From contig JAFADB010000146.1 in NCBI GenBank assembly GCA_023425225.1, positions 1 to 18,189 of the forward strand: DNA of 18,189 nt, read 5' to 3'. The translations under genes and the position numbers were made by a program. The DNA is from Pseudomonadota bacterium. GTDB lineage: Bacteria > Pseudomonadota > Gammaproteobacteria > Xanthomonadales > Xanthomonadaceae. A model generated the notes under the pieces. The model saw only the letters and a program-made list of their open reading frames with translations, was not told where the DNA came from and searched no databases. Numbering within the stretch: the first letter of the stretch is position 1; each line of letters begins with the position of its first letter. Positions 7,591 through 14,723 of this stretch are shown piece after piece.

Positions 7591-9452
7591 GCCGGGTCGC
7601 GATCGACATCGGGACGCGCTCGCGGTTCGGCCGCTGCATGCGGCACCTGGCGCGTATCGGGCAATGGCTCGACCGGCGCTTCGCATTCCGTAGCGCCGGT
7701 AACGTGGCGGCCACCGCCGTGGCGGCGATGCTGGCCTGCGCGGTGGCGTCGCTGTGGCTGGGGCAGGACGCCAACTGGGACCTGCGCAATTACCACCTCT
7801 ACAACGGCTACGCCCTGTTGCACGACCGGATCGGCATCGACCTGGCGCCGGCGCAGATGCAGAGCTACTTCAACCCTTTGCTCGACGTGGCGCATTACGG
7901 CTTGCTGCTGCACTGGCCGCCGATGCTCGCGGCGGTGGTGCTGGGCGCATTCCACGGGTTGCTGCTGCCGCTGGCTGCCGGCATCGCCTGGATGGTGCTG
8001 CCGGCCGACCGCCACCGTCCACGGCTGGCCCCGTTGCTGGGCGTCGCCGGCCTGTGCAGCGCTGCCTTCCTGTCGGAGCTGGGCGGGACCATGGCCGACA
8101 ACACCACCGCGGTATTCGTGCTCGCGGCCGTGGCATCGGTGCTGTGGGCGCAGCGGCGCCAGCGCGAACGGGACGGTTTCGCCGTCCTGTGGTGGGCGCT
8201 GGCCGGTGCCGCGCTCGGTATCGCGGTGGCCTTCAAGCTCACCAATGCCGTGTACGCGCTTGCGCTCGGGCTGGCGGCACTGGCCGGTGGCGACAAGGTC
8301 CGGACGCGCATCGCCGGTTTGGCGACGATGACGGTCGTGGCGCTGGCGGTGTTCGCGGTCGCAGCCGGGCCGTGGCTGTGGACGATGTGGACCACCTTCG
8401 GCAATCCGCTGCTGCCGCAGTTCAATCAGTGGTTCCAGTCGCCGATGGCCTCGCCGGTCGGCGTGGCCGATACCCGCTGGCTGCCGCGCGGCTGGGGCGA
8501 GTGGCTGGCATGGCCGCTGGTCTTCACCGTCAATCCCTACAGGGTCAGCGAGATCGCGCTGCTGCAGTGCATCTGGGGGGCGCTGTACGTGCTGGCGGCT
8601 GCATTGATCGTGCGCCGGATCGTGCGCGGCGTGCGGCCGGCGGGTGACGTGCCGGTGGCATCGCCCGAGCTGCGATCCCTGCTGGTGTATTTCGTGGTCG
8701 CCTATGTGCTCTGGCAGGCGGTTTTCAGCATCCACCGTTACCTGGTGGCGCTCGAGGTACTCGCTCCGCTGCTGTTGTGGCTGGGCCTGCGCACGCTGCT
8801 GGCAACGCAGGCGTCATGCCGCTGGCCGGCGCTGGCGGTGGCGTTCTGTGCGCTGGTCTCCGTGGCGGGATGGAACGATTGGGGCCATGCGCGCTGGGCG
8901 CGCCAGGCGTTTGAGGTGGAAGTCCCGGCCCTGCCGCGTCCCGATGCGACGATGGTGTTGCTGGTCGGTGGCGAACCACAGGCCTGGCGCGTGCCGTTCC
9001 TGCCGAAGGAAGCCGCGTATGCGGCGGTGGCTTCCAACTTTCCCGAGGGCGAGGGCTATCGTGCGCGTCTGGCCGCCCTGCTGGCGCAGCGACCCGAGGT
9101 GTTCGCGATGATCCCGGCCACCGTCGACCGGAAGGCCGAGCGCATGGTGCGGATCAACCGCTGGGTGGACCGGCTGGGCCTGGCGCGGCAATCCGGATGC
9201 ACGACGCTGCGCTGGCTCGAACGCCACGGCCTGCGGATGCAGGTCCGGCAGGTCGATGGACAATGCCAGCTGGCAGCGCGGCCCGGCAGTCTGATCGCCG
9301 TGGCCGCCGCCGATGCCGAACTCGTCCGCACTGCCGACACGCAGCTTTCCCGCTATGGACTGGAACTGCAGCCCGCCGGGTGTCGCACGCTGCGCGCGCG
9401 CATCGGCCAGGGCAATTTCCCCTACCAGTGGTGCGAAGTGCTCCGGCGCTGA
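7587..9452 (+). CDS. Polytopic membrane protein, possible GT-C glycosyltransferase
   Basis: I do not recognise the family. The 621 residues begin with a basic cytoplasmic stretch and a first helix (about 39-59). A loop GQDANWDLRNYHLYNGYALL (59-78) follows, with Asp61 and Asp65 where GT-C enzymes carry their catalytic acid. About ten hydrophobic segments run to residue ~435, then a soluble C-terminal domain (~440-621) with five or so cysteines. Size, topology and neighbours suggest a GT-C enzyme or a related membrane partner using lipid-linked sugar; a role in export or assembly is also possible. The GTG start at 7587 overlaps the TGA of the GT2 gene and no Shine-Dalgarno sequence is visible, so translation is probably coupled. 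The gene is convergent with maf, with 21 bp between the two stops. Confidence 0.75.
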   Translation: MSRVAIDIGTRSRFGRCMRHLARIGQWLDRRFAFRSAGNVAATAVAAMLACAVASLWLGQDANWDLRNYHLYNGYALLHDRIGIDLAPAQMQSYFNPLLDVAHYGLLLHWPPMLAAVVLGAFHGLLLPLAAGIAWMVLPADRHRPRLAPLLGVAGLCSAAFLSELGGTMADNTTAVFVLAAVASVLWAQRRQRERDGFAVLWWALAGAALGIAVAFKLTNAVYALALGLAALAGGDKVRTRIAGLATMTVVALAVFAVAAGPWLWTMWTTFGNPLLPQFNQWFQSPMASPVGVADTRWLPRGWGEWLAWPLVFTVNPYRVSEIALLQCIWGALYVLAAALIVRRIVRGVRPAGDVPVASPELRSLLVYFVVAYVLWQAVFSIHRYLVALEVLAPLLLWLGLRTLLATQASCRWPALAVAFCALVSVAGWNDWGHARWARQAFEVEVPALPRPDATMVLLVGGEPQAWRVPFLPKEAAYAAVASNFPEGEGYRARLAALLAQRPEVFAMIPATVDRKAERMVRINRWVDRLGLARQSGCTTLRWLERHGLRMQVRQVDGQCQLAARPGSLIAVAAADAELVRTADTQLSRYGLELQPAGCRTLRARIGQGNFPYQWCEVLRR

Positions 9453-9469
9453 GCCGCGTGTGTCGCGGC
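9453..9469. terminator. Short hairpin between convergent genes
   Basis: GCCGCG (9453-9458) and CGCGGC (9464-9469) form a perfect 6-bp stem with a 5-base loop. It fills nearly the whole 21-bp gap between the stop codons of the membrane protein and maf. There is no T-run on either side, so it is at best a weak or factor-assisted terminator, or an RNA 3'-end stabiliser for both transcripts. Confidence 0.35.
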
Positions 9470-9473
9470 CGGG

Positions 9474-10046
9474 TCAGGGCACGGTGAATCCGCCCTGGCG
9501 CAGCAGTCGGGACAGCGCGATCAGGGGCAGGCCGACCAGGGCGGTCGGATCGTGGCTTTCGATCGCCTCGAACAGGCTGATGCCCAGTCCCTCGCACTTG
9601 AAGCTGCCGGCGCAGTCCAGCGGCGACTCGGCATCGACATAGCGCTCGATCTCGCGCCGTTCGAGCGGCCGGAAGCGCACCGTGGTGACATCGGCCGCCA
9701 CCCACGATCGCGGGGCATGCATCAGGCACACGGCGGTGTGGAACGCGACGCTGCGCCCGGACATGGACTCGAGCTGGGCGATCGCCGCCTCGCGAGTCCC
9801 CGGTTTGCCGAGCGCGCGGCCGTCCAGTTCGGCCACCTGGTCCGAGCCGATCACCCAGGCATCGGCCGTCGTGGCGGCGACCGCGGCCGCCTTGGCCGTC
9901 GCCAGACGGGCCGCCAGCGCCTGCGGCGCCTCGCCCGGCAACGCGGACTCGTCGACGGCGGGCTTGCTGCAGGAGAACGGCAGCCGCAGTCGTTGCAGCA
10001 GTTCGCGCCGGTAGGGCGAGGTGGAAGCCAGGATCAGGGTGGTCAA
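9474..10046 (-). CDS. yceF: Maf-like nucleotide pyrophosphatase, YceF subfamily
   Basis: This 190-residue Maf-fold protein shows LASTSPYRRELL (6-17), VDE (31-33), GSDQVAELDG (67-76) with catalytic-site Asp69-Gln70, GKPG (80-83), CAGSFKCEGLGISLFE (145-160) and VGLPLIAL (171-178). These match the E. coli YceF branch, reported to hydrolyse 7-methyl-GTP, rather than the YhdE (dTTP/UTP) branch. The likely role is cleaning modified nucleotides from the pool. The start is TTG at 10044-10046; no in-frame ATG precedes the first motif and no strong Shine-Dalgarno sequence is visible. The gene is divergent from yceD, the same arrangement as yceF-yceD-rpmF in E. coli, which supports the assignment. Confidence 0.93.
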   Translation of the reverse strand: MTTLILASTSPYRRELLQRLRLPFSCSKPAVDESALPGEAPQALAARLATAKAAAVAATTADAWVIGSDQVAELDGRALGKPGTREAAIAQLESMSGRSVAFHTAVCLMHAPRSWVAADVTTVRFRPLERREIERYVDAESPLDCAGSFKCEGLGISLFEAIESHDPTALVGLPLIALSRLLRQGGFTVP

Positions 10047-10111
10047 GGCTGGCGCTCGGCAGTGAAAGGGGGCAGTCTGCAGGCTGTGGCCGGGGTGGAC
10101 AAGCCGCGGAT

Positions 10112-10140
10112 TTGACAGCGGCCGGGACGGTCCTTAACAT
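10112..10140 (+). promoter_or_regulatory. Sigma-70 promoter of the yceD-rpmF-fab cluster
   Basis: A perfect -35 box TTGACA (10112-10117) is followed by exactly 17 bp and the -10 box TAACAT (10135-10140), 4 of 6 matches to TATAAT. The expected transcription start is about 10146-10148, only 3-5 bases before the yceD ATG at 10151. No Shine-Dalgarno sequence lies in front of that ATG, consistent with a leaderless or nearly leaderless message. It lies in the 104-bp gap between the divergent maf and yceD genes. Confidence 0.75.
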
Positions 10141-10150
10141 TCAGCGGCTT

Positions 10151-10660
10151 ATGTCCGCGAACGTGCCCGAACTGTTGGATGCCTGGCGGATGGTGGCGGC
10201 GCGCCGGCGTTTCGACGGCGTGCTGCCGTTGTCGGCAATGAAGCGCCTGCAGGGCAGTCTGGTCGATAATGACGGCGAAGTCCGCTATTCGATCGAGTTC
10301 GGCCGTGACGACGTGCTCCAGGTGCCCTACGCGGAGCTGACCATCGATACCGCGCTGCCGCTGCAATGCCAGCGCAGCCTGCAGCCGTTCCTGCTGCCGG
10401 TGAAGCTGGTCCAGCGCGTGGGTCTGGTCCGCAGCGAGGAGGAGGAGGCGGCGTTGCCGCCGGACTACGAGGCGCTGCTGGTGCCCGAGGACGGCATGCT
10501 CCGGCCCGCCGACCTGGTCGAGGACGAACTGGTGCTGGCGGTGCCGCTGGTGCCGGTGGCCCCCGGAAGCGAGGCGGTCGAGGGCGACTGGCCGGCAACC
10601 GAGGAAGAACAACGCAAGGCCAGCCCGTTCGCGGCGCTGGCGGCGCTGAAGAAGCAATAG
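10151..10660 (+). CDS. yceD: YceD/DUF177 family protein (23S rRNA accumulation)
   Basis: This 169-residue protein matches E. coli YceD along its length: LDAWRMVAARRRFDG near the N-terminus, LPLQCQRSLQPF (69-80), EEEEAALPPDYEAL (97-110), LVEDELVLAVPLVPV (122-136) and the ending KASPFAALAALKKQ (156-169). The CQRC pair of E. coli is CQRS here (Cys73, Ser76), so only one of two cysteines is kept. YceD homologues are linked to 23S rRNA accumulation and ribosome assembly, which fits the following L32 gene. The ATG at 10151 is chosen because the homology reaches back to LD..R at residues 9-13, and because the promoter lies immediately upstream, excluding the TTG at 10112. There is no Shine-Dalgarno sequence. 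Confidence 0.92.
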   Translation: MSANVPELLDAWRMVAARRRFDGVLPLSAMKRLQGSLVDNDGEVRYSIEFGRDDVLQVPYAELTIDTALPLQCQRSLQPFLLPVKLVQRVGLVRSEEEEAALPPDYEALLVPEDGMLRPADLVEDELVLAVPLVPVAPGSEAVEGDWPATEEEQRKASPFAALAALKKQ

Positions 10661-10707
10661 CCACCGGCCGAGCCGGGTGGCAGGACGTGGTGCCGGGCCC
10701 TGGCCCG
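10661..10707 (+). other. Two hairpins between yceD and rpmF
   Basis: Directly after the yceD stop, CCACC (10661-10665) pairs with GGTGG (10676-10680), with an inner GGC/GCC extension and one bulged G. A second hairpin, CGGGCC (10694-10699) with GGCCCG (10702-10707), follows. Neither is followed by a T-run. They may be RNA processing or stability elements, or partial attenuators, in front of rpmF. Confidence 0.45.
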
Positions 10708-10754
10708 ATGCGACGGAAAACCAAAAGTAGACGAACCGAGTTTGGAGCAATCCC

Positions 10755-10949
10755 ATGGCTGTGCAGAAATCCCGTGTTACCCCGTCCCGCCGCGGCCAGC
10801 GCCGTGCGCACGATTCGCTGAGCGCCAAGCAGCTGTCGACCGACCCGACCACCGGCGAGACCCATATCCGCCACCACGTCACCGCTGACGGCTACTACCG
10901 CGGCAAGAAGGTGATCGCGACCAAGACCTCGGCGGTCGAAGAAGACTGA
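10755..10949 (+). CDS. rpmF: 50S ribosomal protein L32
   Basis: The 64-residue basic protein starts MAVQKSRVTPSRRGQRRAHD, the conserved L32 N-terminus (MAVQxxxxTxSRRGxRRxHD), and continues with GETHIRHHVTADGYYRGKKV. Length is normal. It lacks cysteines, so it is a zinc-free form. GGAG (10744-10747) lies 7 bases before the ATG. L32 is a large-subunit protein near the peptidyl transferase region. Its position between yceD and the fab genes is the widely conserved link of ribosome and membrane-lipid synthesis. Confidence 0.97.
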   Translation: MAVQKSRVTPSRRGQRRAHDSLSAKQLSTDPTTGETHIRHHVTADGYYRGKKVIATKTSAVEED

Positions 10950-10956
10950 TCCGTGC

Positions 10957-10981
10957 CGCCCGTCGCGACTGCCGGCGGGCG
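10957..10981 (+). other. Hairpin between rpmF and fabH
   Basis: CGCCCGTCG (10957-10965) and CGGCGGGCG (10973-10981) form a 9-bp stem with one G-U pair and a 7-base loop. It lies just after the rpmF stop and 57 bp before fabH. Only a weak T-rich stretch (CGTTCTTCC) follows, so full termination is unlikely. It could shield the rpmF 3' end or set the rpmF/fabH ratio. Confidence 0.45.
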
Positions 10982-11038
10982 ACGCTCCGTTCTTCCAGGG
11001 CCGTGCCTGCGGGCGCGGTCCGTGCAACAGGAACCAGC

Positions 11039-12016
11039 ATGAGCAAGCGGATCTACTCACGGATCGCGGGCACCGGCAGCTATTTGCCCGAGAAGGTGCT
11101 GACCAACGACGATCTGGCCAAGATCGTGGACACCAGCGACGAGTGGATCCGCAGCCGTACCGGCATCGGCGAGCGGCATATCGCCGCCGAGGGCCAGACC
11201 ACCAGCGATCTGGGCTACCGCGCCGCGCTCAAGGCGATCGAGGCTGCCGGCATCGAGGTTGGCGACATCGACCTGATCGTCGTCGGCACCACCACCCCCG
11301 ACCTGATCTTCCCGTCCACTGCCTGCCTGATCCAGGCGCGGCTGGGCGCCATCGGCTGCCCGGCGTTCGACGTCAATGCCGCCTGCTCGGGCTTCGTGTT
11401 CGCGCTGAGCACGGCCGACAAGTTCATCCGTTCCGGCGCCGCGCGCACCGTGCTGGTGGTCGGTGCCGAGACGCTCACCCGCATGGTCGACTGGACCGAC
11501 CGCACCACCTGCGTGCTGTTCGGCGATGGTGCCGGCGCCGTGGTGCTCAAGGCCGACGAGGAAACCGGCATCCTCAGTACCCACCTGCATGCCGACGGCA
11601 GCAAGAAGGACCTGCTGTGGAACCCGGTCGGCGTGTCGGTCGGGTTCGGCGACGGCGTGCGCGGCGGCGGCTGCATCCGCATGAAGGGCAACGACGTCTT
11701 CAAGTACGCGGTCAAGGCGCTGGACGGCGTGGTCGACGAGGCCCTGGCCGCCAACGGCCTGGACAAGGGCGACCTGGACTGGCTGATCCCGCACCAGGCC
11801 AACCTGCGCATCATCGAGGCCACCGCCAAGCGGCTGGACATGCCGATGGATCGGGTGGTGATCACGGTGGACCGCCACGGCAACACCTCCTCGGCCTCGG
11901 TGCCGATGGCGCTGGACGTGGCAGTGCGTTCGGGCCGCGTCGAACGCGGCCAGCTGCTGCTGCTCGAGGCGTTCGGCGGCGGCTTCACCTGGGGCTCGGC
12001 GCTGCTGCGCTATTGA
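11039..12016 (+). CDS. fabH: Beta-ketoacyl-ACP synthase III (KAS III)
   Basis: FabH condenses a short acyl-CoA primer with malonyl-ACP to start type II fatty acid synthesis in the cytoplasm. The 325-residue protein carries the full Cys-His-Asn triad: DVNAACSGF (Cys116), IPHQANLRI (His252) and RHGNTSSAS (Asn282). The N-terminal GTGSYLPEKVLTNDDL, the DTSDEWI..RTGI segment and the C-terminal FGGGFTWGSALLRY are standard FabH. In Xanthomonas, FabH is known to use branched primers for iso- and anteiso-fatty acids and DSF-type signals, so that preference is possible here but cannot be read from the sequence. AGGA (11029-11032) lies 6 bases before the ATG. plsX, which precedes fabH in E. coli, is missing. 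Confidence 0.97.
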   Translation: MSKRIYSRIAGTGSYLPEKVLTNDDLAKIVDTSDEWIRSRTGIGERHIAAEGQTTSDLGYRAALKAIEAAGIEVGDIDLIVVGTTTPDLIFPSTACLIQARLGAIGCPAFDVNAACSGFVFALSTADKFIRSGAARTVLVVGAETLTRMVDWTDRTTCVLFGDGAGAVVLKADEETGILSTHLHADGSKKDLLWNPVGVSVGFGDGVRGGGCIRMKGNDVFKYAVKALDGVVDEALAANGLDKGDLDWLIPHQANLRIIEATAKRLDMPMDRVVITVDRHGNTSSASVPMALDVAVRSGRVERGQLLLLEAFGGGFTWGSALLRY

Positions 12017-12021
12017 GTTCC

Positions 12022-12040
12022 TGCCGGGCCGGCGGCCCGG
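12022..12040 (+). other. Perfect hairpin after fabH
   Basis: GCCGGGCC (12022-12029) and GGCCCGGC (12033-12040) form a perfect 8-bp all-GC stem with a 3-base loop, 5 bases after the fabH stop and 24 bases before the ribosome-binding site of the next gene. There is no T-run, so RNA stabilisation or processing is more likely than termination. Confidence 0.5.
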
Positions 12041-12074
12041 CCTCCACGATTGCGGACAACACCGGAGGCGGATC

Positions 12075-12788
12075 ATGGCCGAAGCCATCGTGATCGGCGG
12101 CCAGCGGATGTGGCTCAAGCAGTATGCCCGCGGCAACCGGGCGTTCTCGCTCGGCCTGCTGGACGCCGTCGCCCGTCGTCTTCACCTCGACATACTGCGT
12201 CCGCCGCCGCACCGCGGCGGTGATGCCGCGCGCGACACGGAAATGCGGAGGCTTGCCGAGCTGCAGGCGCAGCAGGTCAACGTGCCGCCCGTGCTGGGGC
12301 AGGGGACGGCCCTGCTCATCCTCGGCGAGAACGGCCGTTCGCTGGCCTCGTGCCTGCGCGAAGCCGACCCGGCCGCTTGCGATGCGCTGGTCGCAGCGGC
12401 GCTGGCGGCGTTGGTGCGGGCACATGGCAACGGTGCCTATTTCGGCCAGCCGCTGTCGCGCAACATGACCTGGGATGGCCAGGCCATCGGATTCCTCGAT
12501 TTCGAGGAGGATCCGCTGGAGGTGATGAGCCTGGTCCAAGCGCAGGCGCGCGATGTGTTGATGCTGGTCCGTGGCGTGGCCCGTCACTACCTGGGGCGGC
12601 CGGCAAGGCTGCAGGTCTTGTTCGACGCGGCGATGGCGGGGGAATCGCCCGCGGTCCTCGACCTGGTGCGTGAGACGGCTGGCCGGCTGCACTGGCTGGA
12701 GGTTTCGGGGCGCTGGCTGGGTCGCTCCGGGCAGGAGCTTTCGCTTACCGTGGTCGCGTGCAGACGCGTGGCTGGCCGCGCACGTTGA
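12075..12788 (+). CDS. Kinase-fold protein (WaaP/Bud32-like) with a degenerate catalytic loop
   Basis: I do not recognise a named gene. The 237 residues show the outline of a small kinase-like fold. Lys15 in GGQRMWLKQY sits where the ATP-binding lysine is expected, and Glu56 in EMRRL where the alpha-C glutamate is expected. A hinge-like LLILGENGRSL (80-90) follows, then GAYFGQPLSRNM (120-131) and IGFLDFEEDP (138-147). Aligned by eye to G-F-Y-H-G-D-L-H-x-R-N-I of Kdo/WaaP and Bud32-like kinases, Asn130 and Asp142 (metal binding) are kept, but the catalytic His-Gly-Asp reads Phe-Gly-Gln, with Gln125 in place of Asp. It may be a pseudokinase or use altered chemistry. GGAGG (12064-12068) lies 6 bases before the ATG. 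The gene is embedded between fabH and fabD in the same direction, suggesting a lipid or envelope-linked role; its substrate is unknown. Confidence 0.75.
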   Translation: MAEAIVIGGQRMWLKQYARGNRAFSLGLLDAVARRLHLDILRPPPHRGGDAARDTEMRRLAELQAQQVNVPPVLGQGTALLILGENGRSLASCLREADPAACDALVAAALAALVRAHGNGAYFGQPLSRNMTWDGQAIGFLDFEEDPLEVMSLVQAQARDVLMLVRGVARHYLGRPARLQVLFDAAMAGESPAVLDLVRETAGRLHWLEVSGRWLGRSGQELSLTVVACRRVAGRAR

Positions 12789-12951
12789 GTTCATTTCATC
12801 GCGTGATCGCCGTCGTTCGCGTATTTCAGTCCGCTCTGGCCGGCTTGGTGCCAAGGCGCGCATCGACCCTGCTGCATACGCGGCAGTACAGACGCCGGGC
12901 CGATTTCGCCCTTATCATCCCGGCCTCGCTTTTCCACAGGCAGCGCAACGC
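12789..12951 (+). promoter_or_regulatory. 163-bp gap before fabD with a candidate -10 box
   Basis: This is one of the longer gaps in the cluster and holds no convincing ORF. TATCAT (12913-12918) matches the -10 consensus in 5 of 6 positions and lies 33 bp before the fabD GTG, but no good -35 is seen 16-18 bp upstream. CTTGG-TG-CCAAG (12844-12855) is a perfect inverted repeat with a 2-base centre, the form of a small operator. An internal fabD promoter is possible but weakly supported. Confidence 0.3.
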
Positions 12952-13896
12952 GTGACCGATTCCAAACTCGCTTTCGTCTTCCCGGGGCAGGGCTCGCAGT
13001 CGCTGGGCATGCTCGCCGAACTGGCCGAGATGCACCCGCTGGTGCGCGAGGCTTTCGCCGAGGCCTCCGACGGGGCCGATGTCGACCTGTGGGCGCTGTC
13101 GCAGGGCGGTCCCGAGGAAATGCTCAACCGCACCGAGTTCACCCAGCCGGCACTGCTGGCGGCCGGGATCGCGCTGTGGCGTTTGTGGCAGTTCAAGGGC
13201 GGGGCGCAGCCTTCGGTGCTGGCCGGGCACAGCCTGGGCGAGTACACCGCGCTGGTCGCCGCCGGTGCGCTGTCGCTGCATGAGGGCGCACGGCTGGTAC
13301 GGCTGCGCGGCCAGTTCATGCAGGAGGCGGCGCCGGCCGGCGTCGGTGCGATGGCCGCCGTGCTCGGCGCCGACGACGCGCTGGTGCAGGAGGTGTGCGA
13401 GCAGGCCGCCGAGAGCCAGGTGCTGGTGCCGGCCAACTACAACTCGCCGGGACAGATCGTCATCGGCGGTGATGCCGCCGCGGTGGACCGCGCGCTGGCG
13501 CTGCTGGCCGAGCGCGGCGTGCGCAAGGCGGTCAAGCTGGCGGTGAGCGTGCCGTCGCACACGCCGCTGATGCGCGATGCCGCCAACCAGCTGGGCGAGG
13601 CGATGGGCGGCCTGCGCTGGCAGGAACCGGCGCTGCCGATCGTGCAGAACGTCGATGCGCGCGTGCACGAGGGCCTGGATGCGATCCGCGAGGCGCTGGT
13701 CAAGCAGTTGTACCTGCCGGTGCGCTGGACCGAGTGCGTGCAGGCGCTGGCCGCGCGCGGCGCGACCCGGGTCGGCGAATGCGGCCCGGGCAAGGTGCTG
13801 ACCGGCCTGGCCAAGCGCATCGACAAGTCGCTGGACGCGCGCGCGCTGGCCACGCCGGCCGATTTCCAGGGCGCGCTGGAGGTGTGGCACGCCTGA
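12952..13896 (+). CDS. fabD: Malonyl-CoA:ACP transacylase
   Basis: FabD loads malonyl groups from CoA onto acyl carrier protein to supply all chain-extension steps. The 314 residues contain LAFVFPGQGSQSLGM at the N-terminus, the nucleophile motif AGHSLGEYTAL (Ser94), the QFMQEA segment, NYNSPGQIVIGG (162-173), VPSHTPLM with catalytic His203 and GECGPGKVLTGL near the C-terminus. Length is typical. GTG at 12952 is chosen because T-D-S-K-L-A-F-V-F-P-G-Q-G follows directly, as in other FabD proteins; the frame is open upstream but that peptide is not FabD-like. The ribosome-binding site is weak (AGG, 11 bases upstream). Confidence 0.97.
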   Translation: MTDSKLAFVFPGQGSQSLGMLAELAEMHPLVREAFAEASDGADVDLWALSQGGPEEMLNRTEFTQPALLAAGIALWRLWQFKGGAQPSVLAGHSLGEYTALVAAGALSLHEGARLVRLRGQFMQEAAPAGVGAMAAVLGADDALVQEVCEQAAESQVLVPANYNSPGQIVIGGDAAAVDRALALLAERGVRKAVKLAVSVPSHTPLMRDAANQLGEAMGGLRWQEPALPIVQNVDARVHEGLDAIREALVKQLYLPVRWTECVQALAARGATRVGECGPGKVLTGLAKRIDKSLDARALATPADFQGALEVWHA

Positions 13897-13914
13897 GCTG
13901 GGCCATTCCCGTTG

Positions 13915-13962
13915 CCGCGGACGTGGGGTCCGCGGCCGACACCACGGCGGCGCGTGCCGCCG
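13915..13962 (+). other. Tandem hairpins between fabD and fabG
   Basis: CCGCGGAC (13915-13922) pairs perfectly with GTCCGCGG (13928-13935) over a 5-base loop. Then CGGCGGC (13945-13951) pairs perfectly with GCCGCCG (13956-13962) over GCGT. The second stem ends 5 bases before the fabG ribosome-binding site (GAGGA, 13968-13972). No T-run follows. They may protect the fabG mRNA 5' end after cleavage or modulate fabG translation. Confidence 0.5.
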
Positions 13963-13979
13963 CCGAAGAGGAAGCTGAA

Positions 13980-14723
13980 ATGTCGCAACCCCTGAAGGGC
14001 GAGATCGCCCTGGTCACCGGTGCCAGCCGCGGCATCGGTGCCGCCATCGCCGACGAACTGGCCGCCCAGGGCGCCACCGTCGTCGGCACGGCCACCTCCG
14101 ATGCCGGCGCGCAGGCGATCGGCGAGCGCCTGGCCGCCGCGGGCGGCGCCGGGCGCACGCTCGACGTCACCGACGCGGCCGCCATCGACGCGCTGGTCGA
14201 TGCCATCGCCAAGGAGTTCGGACCGGTCTCGATCCTGGTCAACAATGCCGGCATCACCCGCGACAACCTGCTGATGCGGATGAAGGAAGAGGACTGGCAG
14301 GCGATCATCGACACCAACCTGTCCAGCGTGTTCCGCACCTCCAAGGCGGTGATGCGCGGGATGATGAAGGCGCGCCGCGGCCGCATCGTCAACATCGCCT
14401 CGGTGATCGGCGTGACCGGCAACGCCGGGCAGGCCAACTACGCCGCGGCCAAGGCCGGCATCATCGCCTTCTCCAAGTCGCTGGCCAAGGAGATCGGCTC
14501 GCGCGGGGTGACGGTGAACGTGGTCGCGCCGGGCTTCATCGATACCGACATGACCAAGGCGCTGCCGGAGGAATCCCGGCAGGCGCTGCTTGGCCAGATC
14601 GCATTGGGCCGGCTCGGCGAGCCGGCCGACATCGCACGCGCGGTGGCGTTCCTGGCCGGACCCTCGGCCAGCTACATCACCGGCGAAACCCTGCACGTCA
14701 ACGGCGGCATGTACATGCCGTAG
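13980..14723 (+). CDS. fabG: 3-oxoacyl-ACP reductase
   Basis: FabG is the NADPH-dependent short-chain dehydrogenase that reduces 3-oxoacyl-ACP in each elongation cycle. The 247 residues show the Rossmann motif VTGASRGIG (12-20), NNAGITRDNLLMRM (88-101), Asn113 in DTNLSSVF, the catalytic Ser141 in NIASVIG, and Tyr154/Lys158 in ANYAAAKAG. PGFIDTDMTKALP and the final ITGETLHVNGGMYMP are characteristic of FabG rather than other SDR proteins. The ATG has GAGGA 7 bases upstream. It stands between fabD and acpP as in E. coli. Confidence 0.97.
   Translation: MSQPLKGEIALVTGASRGIGAAIADELAAQGATVVGTATSDAGAQAIGERLAAAGGAGRTLDVTDAAAIDALVDAIAKEFGPVSILVNNAGITRDNLLMRMKEEDWQAIIDTNLSSVFRTSKAVMRGMMKARRGRIVNIASVIGVTGNAGQANYAAAKAGIIAFSKSLAKEIGSRGVTVNVVAPGFIDTDMTKALPEESRQALLGQIALGRLGEPADIARAVAFLAGPSASYITGETLHVNGGMYMP

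Noticed and set aside
10112..10150. TTG start giving a 182-residue YceD
   Set aside because: The TTG is the -35 box of the promoter, so it would not be in the transcript. Homology starts after the ATG at 10151.
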